DNA of 64,000 bases from Streptomyces sp. GESEQ-35 (lineage in GTDB: Bacteria > Actinomycetota > Actinomycetes > Streptomycetales > Streptomycetaceae), in assembly GCF_017948485.1 (NCBI RefSeq), contig NZ_JAFFSX010000025.1:1-64000 (forward strand). The letters are read 5' to 3'. Position 1 is the stretch's first letter. Each line of letters starts with the position of its first letter. Made by a program: the position numbers and the translations under genes. A model generated the notes under the pieces. The model was not told the DNA's origin, made no database searches, and was given only the letters and a program-made list of their open reading frames with translations. Positions 1 through 7,810 of the stretch are shown one piece after another.

Positions 1-38
1 TGAGGGCCGGGCGCCGGAAGACGGCCGACGCTACGACT

Positions 39-776
39 GTGCTCGACATCGCCATCGACCGCATGAGCCCGGTACCGCTGTACCACCAGTTCGCCCAGCA
101 GTTGGAGCAGGCCATCGAGCACGGCCTGCTCCTTCCGGGCGCCCTGCTCGGCAACGAGGTCGAACTTGCCGAACGGCTCGGTCTGTCACGGCCGACCGTC
201 CGGCAGGGCATCAAGTCCCTGGTCGAGAAGGGACTGTTGGTACGGCGTCGGGGCGTCGGCACCCAGGTCGTGCACAGCACGGTCAAGCGCCCTCTGGAAC
301 TCACCAGCCTCTACGACGACCTGGAGGAGGCCGGGCAGGCACCGAGCACACGGGTGGTGCACAACGATGTCGTGCCCGCGTCCGCCGAGGTCGCGGCAGC
401 TCTGGGTATCAGACAGGGCGACAGCGTGGTCCGATTGGAGCGGATCCGGTACGCGAACGGACTCGCCGTGGCCGTCCTGCGCAACCACTTGCCGACCGAC
501 CTGCTGCTCGATCTCGACACACAGCTGCTGGAGGCCACGGGGCTGTACCGGCTGCTGGACGCGGCCCACATCAGGCTGCACAGCGCGCATCAGGCGATCG
601 GCGCCCATTCGGCCACCGCTGAGGAGGGCGACCACCTCGGGGAACCCGAGGGCGCGCCCCTGCTCAGTCTGCGGCGCACGACGTACAACGCCGCTGGGGA
701 AGCCGTGGAGTACGGCACGCATCTCTACAACGCCGCGCGCTACGTGTTCGAGTTCCGGCTGCTCATGCGGCAGTAG
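39..776 (+). CDS. GntR-family transcriptional regulator (HutC/UTRA type)
   Basis: DNA-binding regulator of 245 aa as drawn. Residues about 10-75 form the GntR winged helix (PLYHQ, then the recognition helix around LSRPTVRQGIKSLVEKGLL and the wing RRRGVGTQV); residues about 90-240 are a UTRA/HutC-like effector domain that in this family binds a small sugar or acid metabolite. It faces the minus-strand catabolic genes from 880 onward across a shared terminator, so it is the likely local regulator of that cluster; this is inference from position. The start is uncertain: GTG at 39 is used, ATG at 63 is possible, and the frame stays open to the left edge, so the N terminus may lie outside the window. 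Confidence 0.85.
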   Translation: MLDIAIDRMSPVPLYHQFAQQLEQAIEHGLLLPGALLGNEVELAERLGLSRPTVRQGIKSLVEKGLLVRRRGVGTQVVHSTVKRPLELTSLYDDLEEAGQAPSTRVVHNDVVPASAEVAAALGIRQGDSVVRLERIRYANGLAVAVLRNHLPTDLLLDLDTQLLEATGLYRLLDAAHIRLHSAHQAIGAHSATAEEGDHLGEPEGAPLLSLRRTTYNAAGEAVEYGTHLYNAARYVFEFRLLMRQ

Positions 777-814
777 GGGGCCTTGTTCCGTCGATCCGCG
801 CCGACGGATGGAGA

Positions 815-858
815 CAGGGGTGGCGGGGACGACCGTGGTTTCGTCCCCACCACCCCTG
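815..858. terminator. Bidirectional hairpin terminator
   Basis: An 18-bp stem with a single C/A mismatch (815-832 pairing with 841-858) and an 8-nt loop lies between the convergent GntR gene and the isomerase gene. No long T tract follows, as is usual in Streptomyces. Confidence 0.8.
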
Positions 859-879
859 TGGCATCTACTTCACCGGCGT

Positions 880-1728
880 CTACTCCACCACCGCCGCGGC
901 AGTCCGGTACGCCGCTGCGGCGGCCTCCCGCACCGGCAGCGCACGGTGCGCGTCGGAGAGGATCTCCACACCCCAGGGGCCGCGAAAGCCGGCCGTACGG
1001 AGCGCGGCGATGATCTCCGGAAGGTCGAAAGAGCCCTCTCCGCACAGCCGACGGCGATGGACGGTGTCCTCGAAAAGAGTGCCGATGACCTGGCTGTCGG
1101 CGTCGTTGAGCTCCACACCCACGATCCGCGACCCGGGTACGTCCGCCAGGTCGGCAGGCGGGGTGTGGGCGCGCTCGGTGTGCCAGACGTCGATGATGAG
1201 GCCGCCCGCCGGGTGACCGGCGGTCTCGACGAGCCGGAGCCCGTCGTGCACGGTCTTGAGGTTGGACCAGGGCAGGGGCTCGACCCCGAGCCGGGCGCCC
1301 ACCCCGTCGGCCTGCGCCGCCAGCGTGGCGAACTCCTTGGCCCAGACATCCAGGTCCCAGGGCTCGTCCGCCACGTCGGGGCCGATCTTGAAGGTGCGTG
1401 CGCCCAGTGCCTCGATGGCCCGCAGCATTCCGGCACGGACGGTGTCCGACGCGGCCCGCCGGGGTCCGTCGGCCCACCAGTCGGTCAGCAGCTCCAACTC
1501 GATGTGGTTGATTCCGTTGTCCGCGAAGAGAGACCGGATGCCGCCGAGCCCGTACTCGCGCTCGGCCTCCACCAAGTCCCAGTACAGCAGCCCGAAGGCC
1601 GTGAATCCGGCGTCGCGCGCCGCTTCCACCCGTTCTCTCAGGTTCAGCGGACTGCGCAGGTCTTCCTCATCGGGAGCGGTGTCGCCCGCGGTGGTCCAAC
1701 ACGTGGCCAGAAATTCGTCAGCGGTCAT
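880..1728 (-). CDS. Sugar phosphate isomerase/epimerase family protein (TIM barrel)
   Basis: A 282-aa xylose-isomerase-like TIM-barrel protein (AP endonuclease 2 superfamily). Such proteins isomerise or epimerise keto-sugars or act as inosose dehydratase/isomerase, usually with a divalent metal bound by Glu/Asp/His at the barrel mouth; candidates here are the GVEPLPW and IIDVWH segments. It is the most distal minus-strand gene of the catabolic cluster, separated by 157 bp from the iolE-like gene and preceded by a good Shine-Dalgarno (AGGAAA) and an AT-richer stretch, so it may have its own promoter. It could fill the role of the missing IolB (5-deoxy-glucuronate isomerase) or be a second epimerase; the exact substrate cannot be told. 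Confidence 0.8.
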   Translation of the reverse strand: MTADEFLATCWTTAGDTAPDEEDLRSPLNLRERVEAARDAGFTAFGLLYWDLVEAEREYGLGGIRSLFADNGINHIELELLTDWWADGPRRAASDTVRAGMLRAIEALGARTFKIGPDVADEPWDLDVWAKEFATLAAQADGVGARLGVEPLPWSNLKTVHDGLRLVETAGHPAGGLIIDVWHTERAHTPPADLADVPGSRIVGVELNDADSQVIGTLFEDTVHRRRLCGEGSFDLPEIIAALRTAGFRGPWGVEILSDAHRALPVREAAAAAYRTAAAVVE

Positions 1729-1885
1729 TTCTGTTTCCTGGATTCCTCATGTTCGGAAAAGACGCCGGCACGCAACGAATGACAAATACAAGAATAGGCG
1801 CACGTCGCCTCGGCATTCTTGGATGCCCCGCGCATGCCGGTCAATCCCTCAGAAGCCATCAAAAACACATCAGGCCCGTATACGA

Positions 1886-2773
1886 CTAAGCGACACCGCG
1901 CAGCACCGAGCGCAGATGCTCGGCGCTGGCCCACACATCCTCGACCGGTCCCTTTGCCGTGGGCTCCTCGGTCAGGATGGTGTCCTGTTCCAGGACGTAC
2001 CAGCCGTCGTAGCCGCGTGCGCTGAGGTGGGTGACGATGGCCTGGACATCCACGTCTCCCGCGCCCAGCGGGCGGTACATGCCCTTGCGCACGGCCTCGG
2101 TGTAGCTGAACTTTCCGGACTGGACCTTGGCGGCGAGGGAGGCGTCCACGTCCTTCATGTGGGTGTGGGCGATGCGCTCGGGCGCCTGGCGGGTGAGCTC
2201 GGCGGGGTCGGTGCCGCCGATGAGCAGGTGCCCGGTGTCGAGGCAGAGCGAGATCGCCGAGTGCTCCAGGACGCGTCGGACCTCGTCGCCGTTCTCGATC
2301 ATCGTGCCGACGTGCGGGTGCAGCACGGCGCGTACGCCGCGCTCGGCGGCCAGCGAGGAGAGCCGGTCGAGGTTGGACAGCAGCAGCTTCCAGCCGTCGA
2401 CGTCGAGCTCGGGGCGGGAGTCGTAGCCGTCCTGGCCGGTGATGGCCGACAGGACGAGAACCTCCGCGTTCGAGGCGGCGTAGCTTTCCAGGAGCTGTTC
2501 GGTCTCGGGCAGCGGGTCGTGTCCGGGCACGTGCAGCAGCAGCGGGGTGAAGCCGCCGACCGCGTGGAGGTCGTGGTCGGCGAGGGTGCGGGCCATGGCG
2601 TCCGGCTCGCCGGGCAGGAAGCCCTCGGGGCCGATCTCGGTGGCGGCCAGGCCGACTTCGCGCATCTCGTTCAGCACCCGCTCGGGCGTCAACTGGTAGC
2701 CCCAGCCGGGGACTTCGCACACGCCCCAGGAGATGGGCGCGCCGGCGATCCTGTTCAGGGGTGAGGTGGTCAT
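1886..2773 (-). CDS. iolE: Inosose dehydratase-like protein (IolE family)
   Basis: A 295-aa TIM-barrel protein of the IolE type. The N terminus ISWGVCEVPGWGYQL matches the opening strand typical of inosose dehydratases, and the GHLLIGGTDP and HTHMKDVD segments carry likely metal-binding residues. IolE removes water from 2-keto-myo-inositol to give 3D-trihydroxycyclohexane-1,2-dione, the substrate of IolD, which is encoded upstream in the same operon (5803-7767). Its ATG overlaps the stop of the upstream hydroxyacid dehydrogenase gene as ATGA, so the two are translationally coupled. Substrate identity is inferred from family and from the IolD neighbour. Confidence 0.8.
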   Translation of the reverse strand: MTTSPLNRIAGAPISWGVCEVPGWGYQLTPERVLNEMREVGLAATEIGPEGFLPGEPDAMARTLADHDLHAVGGFTPLLLHVPGHDPLPETEQLLESYAASNAEVLVLSAITGQDGYDSRPELDVDGWKLLLSNLDRLSSLAAERGVRAVLHPHVGTMIENGDEVRRVLEHSAISLCLDTGHLLIGGTDPAELTRQAPERIAHTHMKDVDASLAAKVQSGKFSYTEAVRKGMYRPLGAGDVDVQAIVTHLSARGYDGWYVLEQDTILTEEPTAKGPVEDVWASAEHLRSVLRGVA

Positions 2774-3729
2774 GCCGTGACCTTTCGGTGGTTCCAGTCG
2801 GGGTTGGCGACCGCGGCCGGCGGGCGGCCCGCGAGGACGTCCGCGACACCGCGGGCGGCGTCGACGAAGGTCAGGGTCATCGCCCGGCGCGTCATGCCCA
2901 TCAGGTGCGGGGTCATGACGACATCGGGGTGGTCGAACAGCGGGTGGTAGAGGGCCGGCTCGGGATCGAACACGTCCAGTCCTACCCCCGACAGCCGGCC
3001 CGACTCCAGGGCGGCCAGGGCTGCGTCCGCGTCGAGCAGACCACCGCGGCCGCAGTTGATCAGAATTGCTCCCTGCTTGACGCGGGACAGCAGCCGCTCG
3101 TCCACGAGGTGCCGGGTCTCCTCGACGAGCGGCGCGTGCAGCGTGAGCACGTCGCTCGACTCGGCCAGTTCACCGAGGTCGGTGCAGGCGAACTCGGCGG
3201 GTGGCGGGCTGAACGGGTCATAGGCGAGCGTCCGCATCCCGAAGACGGCGGCGAGTTCGCCCACCCGGCGGCCGATGCGTCCGTAGCCGACGATCCCCAG
3301 GGTGGCGCCGTCCAGGTCACCTACCGGTACGGCGTTCCGCTCGGCCCAGCGGCCGTCCCGTACCAGCTCGGTCAGCGGTTTCAGCCGCTTGGTCAGGTGC
3401 AGGGCCATGGCGAAGACGCCCTCGGCCACAGCCCGGCTGCCGCTGCCCGGGGTGATCACCACGGCGATCCCGCGGGCGGAGGCCGCCGTCACGTCGACCA
3501 GGTCGACACCGACGCCGGTGCGGGCGATGACCCGCAGCCGTGGGGTCCGCTGGAGGAAGTCCTCGTCGATGTGCCGGTCGGCGCGGACGATGGCGCCTTC
3601 GGCGACCGCGAGGTCCGCGGGGGTGGGGTCGGTGACGAACGTGACCCGCTCGCCGAGAACGGGACCCACGGTGTCGGCGTCGACGGGACCGAGGGCCACT
3701 ACGACATGCTCGGTGACATCCTTGGTCAT
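2770..3729 (-). CDS. D-isomer-specific 2-hydroxyacid dehydrogenase
   Basis: NAD(P)-dependent 2-hydroxyacid dehydrogenase of 319 aa in the SerA/hydroxypyruvate reductase family. The Rossmann motif GIVGYGRIGRR lies near the middle, followed by the family signature NCGRGG (catalytic Arg), DVFDPEP (Glu) and TPHLMG (catalytic His). No C-terminal ACT domain is present, so it is not a classical long SerA. Start ATG at 3729 was chosen because the protein begins with normal family sequence there; upstream in-frame sequence is Arg/Pro-rich and overlaps the neighbour. It starts 4 bp after the oxidoreductase stop and ends overlapping the iolE start. In this cluster a hydroxypyruvate-reducing or sugar-acid role is plausible but unproven. 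Confidence 0.85.
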   Translation of the reverse strand: MTKDVTEHVVVALGPVDADTVGPVLGERVTFVTDPTPADLAVAEGAIVRADRHIDEDFLQRTPRLRVIARTGVGVDLVDVTAASARGIAVVITPGSGSRAVAEGVFAMALHLTKRLKPLTELVRDGRWAERNAVPVGDLDGATLGIVGYGRIGRRVGELAAVFGMRTLAYDPFSPPPAEFACTDLGELAESSDVLTLHAPLVEETRHLVDERLLSRVKQGAILINCGRGGLLDADAALAALESGRLSGVGLDVFDPEPALYHPLFDHPDVVMTPHLMGMTRRAMTLTFVDAARGVADVLAGRPPAAVANPDWNHRKVTA

Positions 3730-3733
3730 ACGA

Positions 3734-4951
3734 TCAACTCCGCACCGGATGACCGAAGTTGGCCCCGGGTACCTCGAGCACCGACTGCCAGGAGCCGCTC
3801 TCCGCGGAGGCGGCGGCCGCCGCGATGACCTCGGCGACGGCGTGCGCGTCATCGATCGTGGAGTTGTGGTGCTCGATGCCGGCCACGGCGGCCAGGAACT
3901 TCTTGGCCTCGATCACCTTGAGGTCGTCGTAGCCCATGCTGTTGCCGGGGCCGGGCTGGAAACTGGCGTAGTCGCCCATGTGGCCGTTGCCGAGCACGGT
4001 GGTGTAGCCCTGGTGGGGGCCGCTGCGGTCGAGGGCGACGCGCAGCTCGTTCATGCGCTCGAAGTTCCAGGTGACCGAGCCGTCGGTGCCGTAGATCTCG
4101 AAGCCGATGCCGCACTGCGGGCCGACGATGATGCGGGACGCCTCCAGGGTGCCGACGGCTCCGCCGCTGAAGCGGACGAGGGCGGCGCTGTAGTCGTCGT
4201 TCTCCACGGCCGCCATCTCGCCGTCCTCGATCACCGCGAAGTGCGTGCCCGAGCCCATGGGGAGGATCGGGCGCTCGGTGTAGACGGTGCTGGTGAGGGC
4301 GGATACCTCGTCGATCGGGGCGACGACGTAGCTGACCAGGTCCACGACGTGGCTCAGCAGGTCGCCGAGCGCGCCGTGACCGGCCAGGTCCCGCTTGAAG
4401 CGCCAGGACAGAGCGCCCTTGGGCTCGGAGGCGTAGCCGGAGAAGAAGGTGGCACGGACGTTGGTGATACGGCCGAGTCGTCCCTCGGCGATCAGCTCGC
4501 GGGCCCGCTCCACGGCGGGGGCGTGGCGGTAGTTGTAGCCGATGGAGGTGACGACCCCGGCGGCGCGGGCCGCGGCGGCGACCTCGGCGGTCTCCTCGGC
4601 ACCGCGCCCGACGGGCTTCTCGATCCAGAACGGCTTGCCGGCCTTGGCGGCGGCGATGCCGATCTCGTGGTGGAGGAGGTTGGGCGCGCAGATCGAGACG
4701 ACGTCGACGTCCGGGTCGTCGAGGACTGCGTGGTAGTCGGTGCCGGCCTTCTCGTAGCCGAGTACGTCACGGGCGTAGGCCGCGCGGTCCTCGGCCGTGT
4801 CGGCGGCGTGCACCAGGCGGGGCTTGATGCCGAGTTCGGGGTAGACGGACGGCAGCGCCTGGTAGGCGCGGCTGTGCAACTTGCCCATCCAGCCGACGCT
4901 GATCAGTCCGACGCCTATCTCGCGGGCGGCGCCCGGGGTGTTGGGGGTCAT
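3734..4951 (-). CDS. Gfo/Idh/MocA-family dehydrogenase (inositol dehydrogenase-like)
   Basis: A 405-aa NAD(P)-dependent sugar or cyclitol dehydrogenase. The N-terminal Rossmann fold shows GVGLISVGWMG, and the signature EKPVGR (Lys that binds the sugar) is present at about residue 115; the C-terminal half is the family alpha/beta dimerisation and substrate domain. In an iol-type cluster the expected job is oxidation of an inositol to the corresponding inosose, feeding the IolE-like dehydratase. It is transcribed in line with the genes on both sides, but 84 bp and a dispersed repeat separate it from the upstream aldolase gene. The protein is longer than the usual 330-350 aa IolG, so it may act on another isomer or a sugar. 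Confidence 0.85.
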   Translation of the reverse strand: MTPNTPGAAREIGVGLISVGWMGKLHSRAYQALPSVYPELGIKPRLVHAADTAEDRAAYARDVLGYEKAGTDYHAVLDDPDVDVVSICAPNLLHHEIGIAAAKAGKPFWIEKPVGRGAEETAEVAAAARAAGVVTSIGYNYRHAPAVERARELIAEGRLGRITNVRATFFSGYASEPKGALSWRFKRDLAGHGALGDLLSHVVDLVSYVVAPIDEVSALTSTVYTERPILPMGSGTHFAVIEDGEMAAVENDDYSAALVRFSGGAVGTLEASRIIVGPQCGIGFEIYGTDGSVTWNFERMNELRVALDRSGPHQGYTTVLGNGHMGDYASFQPGPGNSMGYDDLKVIEAKKFLAAVAGIEHHNSTIDDAHAVAEVIAAAAASAESGSWQSVLEVPGANFGHPVRS

Positions 4952-4973
4952 TGATGTCTCCTGGGGATGCCGA

Positions 4974-5030
4974 GCGCCCCGTAGGGGCGCGGGGAACTGC
5001 GCGACCAGCCACGACGGCGCCGCAGACGAA
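4974..5030 (+). repeat. Dispersed intergenic repeat, copy 1
   Basis: Begins with the hairpin GCGCCCCGTAGGGGCGC, followed by a conserved tail (GGGGAACTGCGCGACCAGCC and ACGACGG). Near-identical copies lie at 27767 (same orientation) and 34311 (inverted). This copy sits just past the 3' end of the aldolase gene, so the hairpin may end or attenuate that transcript. Confidence 0.85.
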
Positions 5031-5035
5031 AACGC

Positions 5036-5806
5036 TCAGGCCCGCGCAACGGACAAGGCCTCGGACAACGCCGCGGCGAGCAGCGTCGAGTCGGAACCGA
5101 TACCGATGAACGCCCAGCCCTCGGCTCGCTTGGCGGCCGCGGCCGCGCCGTCGGGGACGAGGAGCCCGCACGCCTTGCCGTGGTCGGCGGCGGCCTTGCG
5201 GACGCGCTCCAGCGCATCCCGGTAGACCGGGGCACCGAACTCGCCCGGCACGCCGAGGTCATGGCTGAGGTCGCGGGGGCCGACGAACAGCACGTCGACG
5301 CCGTCGAGGGCCGCGATGGCCTCGACCTCGTTCAGCGCGCTCGCCGACTCGATCTGGATCACGCCGAGGATCTCCCCCTCACGGTCCAGGGCTTCGGCGT
5401 CGAGTCCGAAACGGCAGGCCCGGTTGTAGGTGGCCACGCCTCGATCCCCCGCAGGCGGGTACCTCAAGTGCCGTACGGCTTCCTGGACTTCGGCCGCCGT
5501 GTCGAGGCGCGGCAGCATGACTCCGGCGACGCCGAGGTCGAGGACGCGGCCGATGCGGATCCGGGCCACGGACTCGACACGTACGACGGTCGGCACCCCG
5601 TAGGCCGCCGCGGCGGGGACGGTCGTACGGACCTGCTCCTCGCCTCCGGCGCCGTGTTCGAGGTCGAGCAGCACCCAGTCGGCTCCGCTGGCGGCGCACA
5701 CCTCGGCCGAGACCGGGGAGGCGAGGCCGACGAAGGTGCCCAGGGTGGCCTCGCCGGCGCCGAGCCGGGCGCGCAGGCGGCCGTGATCCAAGGGAGAGCG
5801 ATTCAT
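5036..5806 (-). CDS. HpcH/HpaI-family aldolase
   Basis: A 256-aa class II pyruvate-type aldolase of the HpcH/HpaI/GarL family. Visible family marks are LDLEHGAGG (loop after strand beta2), RLDTAAEVQEAVRHLRYPP, the metal-site segment GVIQIES and FVGPRDLS. These enzymes cleave 2-keto-3-deoxy or 2-keto sugar acids into pyruvate or hydroxypyruvate plus an aldehyde such as tartronate or succinate semialdehyde. Start ATG at 5806 overlaps the iolD stop as ATGA; longer in-frame starts would run deep into iolD. With the GarR-like reductase at 9489 it suggests retro-aldol cleavage to three-carbon units, but the true substrate is not known. Confidence 0.88.
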   Translation of the reverse strand: MNRSPLDHGRLRARLGAGEATLGTFVGLASPVSAEVCAASGADWVLLDLEHGAGGEEQVRTTVPAAAAYGVPTVVRVESVARIRIGRVLDLGVAGVMLPRLDTAAEVQEAVRHLRYPPAGDRGVATYNRACRFGLDAEALDREGEILGVIQIESASALNEVEAIAALDGVDVLFVGPRDLSHDLGVPGEFGAPVYRDALERVRKAAADHGKACGLLVPDGAAAAAKRAEGWAFIGIGSDSTLLAAALSEALSVARA

Positions 5807-7767
5807 CCGTACCACCTCTGGGACGCGAGACCGTCTTCGTACTCGCCGCGCAACTGCGCGACGGCTTCCTGCTCGGAGACCTCGGCCGGGGCCACGTCCC
5901 ACCACACACCGGCGCCGGGAAGGTCGGCGTGCGGGATCACGGGGACGACCAGGACGACCGGGCCGTTGTGGTCGCGGGTCTCGGCCAGCGCGGCACGCAC
6001 CTCGTCGGCGGTCGTGGCGCGCATGGCGCGGGCGCCGAGGCCCTCCGCGGTCTTGACGAGGTCGACCTGGAGATAGTCGCCCTCCAGGCGGGCGGGCTTG
6101 CCCGAGCCGATCTCCAGGCTGCCGTCGCGGTAGCGGAACTCGTTGCCGAACTCCCGTCCGCTACGGCCCATTTGGAGTCGGTGGATGACCTGGTAGCCGT
6201 GGTTCTCGGGGATCACGATCGTGACCGGGAGCCTCTCCTGGGCGGCCGTGACCAGCTCGGTCGGCGCCATGAGGAAGGTTCCGTCGCCCAGCAGGGACAG
6301 CACCCGCTTCGACGGGTCCGGCTCGGCGAAGCGGACGCCGATCGCGGCGGGCAGTTCGTAGCCCATGCAGGAGAAGCCGAACTCCAGGTGGGCGAAACGG
6401 CCTTCGGTGGCGTCCCACACCTTCTGAAGGTCACCGGGCGGACCGCCGGCGGCGGCGATGATCGTGTCGCCCGACCGCATGTGCTCCTGGAGCAGGCCGA
6501 TCAACTGGCCCTGGGTGAGGGCCGCTCCGGTGTCGCGTACGACGTCGGAGTCCTCGGGCAGCGACGCGAAGTCGAAGGGGATGGCCGGGTCGAGCGCGGC
6601 GGCACGTTGGTCCCGCCACTGCTCGTCCAGGGCGCGCACCTTCTCCTGCCAACTGGCAGTGGTGGTGGTGCCGTTCGCCCGTACGGCGTCCGTCAGGGCG
6701 GCGAGGGCGCGCTTGGCGTCGGCCACGATGCCGGTCGCGCCCAGGCGGCCCGCGTCGTGCACGTTGACGTTGATGCTGGCGAAGCGCACGTCCGGGTTCT
6801 CGAAGATGGAGTGCGAGGCGGTGGCGAAGTCCGTCAGACGCGAGCCCACCGTGAGCACGAAGTCGGCTTCCCGGGCAAGGACGTTGACCGCCGGAGTGCC
6901 CTCCAGGCCGATGCCGCCGAGCTGCCACCAGGCGCGGCGCTGGACGGCGCCCTTGCCGGCGAACGTCTCCGCGACGGGAGTGCCCGCCGCCTCGGCCAGC
7001 GCCTCCAACTCCTCGGTGGCGCCGGAGTACACCACCCCGCCACCGGCGATGATCAGCGGCTTCTCCGCCTCGGCGAGCATCCGTGCGACCACCGCGACCT
7101 CGTCGGCGTCCGGCGCCGGACGACGTATCGGCCAGTCGCGCTCGGCGAAGAACTCCGCCGGATAGTCGTACGCGTGGGACTGGATGTCCTGCGGGAGGGA
7201 GACCACGACCGCGCCGGTGTCGACATCGGTGAGGGCCCGCATCGCCGCGGGCAGCGCGGTGAGGAGCTGCTCGGGCCGGGTGATGCGGTCGAAGAAGCGG
7301 GAGACCGGGCGGAAGGCGTCGTTGACCGAGGCGTCGGCCTCGATCGGGTGCTGCAACTGCTGGAGTACGGGCCCCTGGTGACGGGTCGCGTAGGTGTCGC
7401 CCGGCAGCAGCAGCACAGGCAGCCGGTTCACGGTGGCGAGGCCCGCGCCGGTCACCATGTTGAGCGCGCCCGGGCCGATGGAGGCGGTGACCGCCAGGGT
7501 GGCGTGCCTGCGCGATGCCTTGGCGTAAGCCGTCGCGATGTGGACCAGCGCCTGCTCGTTGCGGCCCTGGACGAACGGGAGTTGATCGCTGAGCTGGTCG
7601 AGGGCCTGGCCGAGCCCGGCCACGTTGCCGTGGCCGAAGATGCCCAGCGCTGCCGGTACTAGGCGGCGGCGGTGACCGTCGGCCACGGAATACTGGCGGG
7701 AGAGATAGGTGACGACGGCCTGGGCAACGGTGAGGCGCACCGTGCCCTGTTGCGTCCGGTCGGTCAT
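5803..7767 (-). CDS. iolD: 3D-(3,5/4)-trihydroxycyclohexane-1,2-dione acylhydrolase (IolD)
   Basis: Thiamine-diphosphate enzyme of 654 aa that opens the inositol-derived diketone ring to 5-deoxy-D-glucuronate in inositol catabolism. It has the three-domain layout of the acetolactate synthase superfamily: an N-terminal pyrimidine-binding domain (GIFGHGNVAGLG near residue 45 is typical of IolD), a middle Rossmann-like domain, and a C-terminal diphosphate-binding domain with GDGTFLM followed by the ENHG metal-binding Asn. Length fits the family. It is the key evidence that this cluster handles a cyclitol. It is coupled to the downstream aldolase gene by a 4-bp overlap and lies 43 bp after the aldehyde dehydrogenase gene. 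Confidence 0.93.
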   Translation of the reverse strand: MTDRTQQGTVRLTVAQAVVTYLSRQYSVADGHRRRLVPAALGIFGHGNVAGLGQALDQLSDQLPFVQGRNEQALVHIATAYAKASRRHATLAVTASIGPGALNMVTGAGLATVNRLPVLLLPGDTYATRHQGPVLQQLQHPIEADASVNDAFRPVSRFFDRITRPEQLLTALPAAMRALTDVDTGAVVVSLPQDIQSHAYDYPAEFFAERDWPIRRPAPDADEVAVVARMLAEAEKPLIIAGGGVVYSGATEELEALAEAAGTPVAETFAGKGAVQRRAWWQLGGIGLEGTPAVNVLAREADFVLTVGSRLTDFATASHSIFENPDVRFASINVNVHDAGRLGATGIVADAKRALAALTDAVRANGTTTTASWQEKVRALDEQWRDQRAAALDPAIPFDFASLPEDSDVVRDTGAALTQGQLIGLLQEHMRSGDTIIAAAGGPPGDLQKVWDATEGRFAHLEFGFSCMGYELPAAIGVRFAEPDPSKRVLSLLGDGTFLMAPTELVTAAQERLPVTIVIPENHGYQVIHRLQMGRSGREFGNEFRYRDGSLEIGSGKPARLEGDYLQVDLVKTAEGLGARAMRATTADEVRAALAETRDHNGPVVLVVPVIPHADLPGAGVWWDVAPAEVSEQEAVAQLRGEYEDGLASQRWYG

Positions 7768-7810
7768 GAGTCGGCTCCTGATCGGGGATGTGTACGGGGA
7801 CGCGGCCGGG

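Noticed and set aside
166..1782. Long plus-strand reading frame across the GntR and isomerase genes
   Set aside because: Arg/Pro/Ser-rich translation typical of a wrong frame in high-GC DNA; it crosses a strong terminator and two recognised genes.
5929..7662. 577-codon plus-strand frame opposite iolD
   Set aside because: Antisense shadow of a well-recognised ThDP enzyme.
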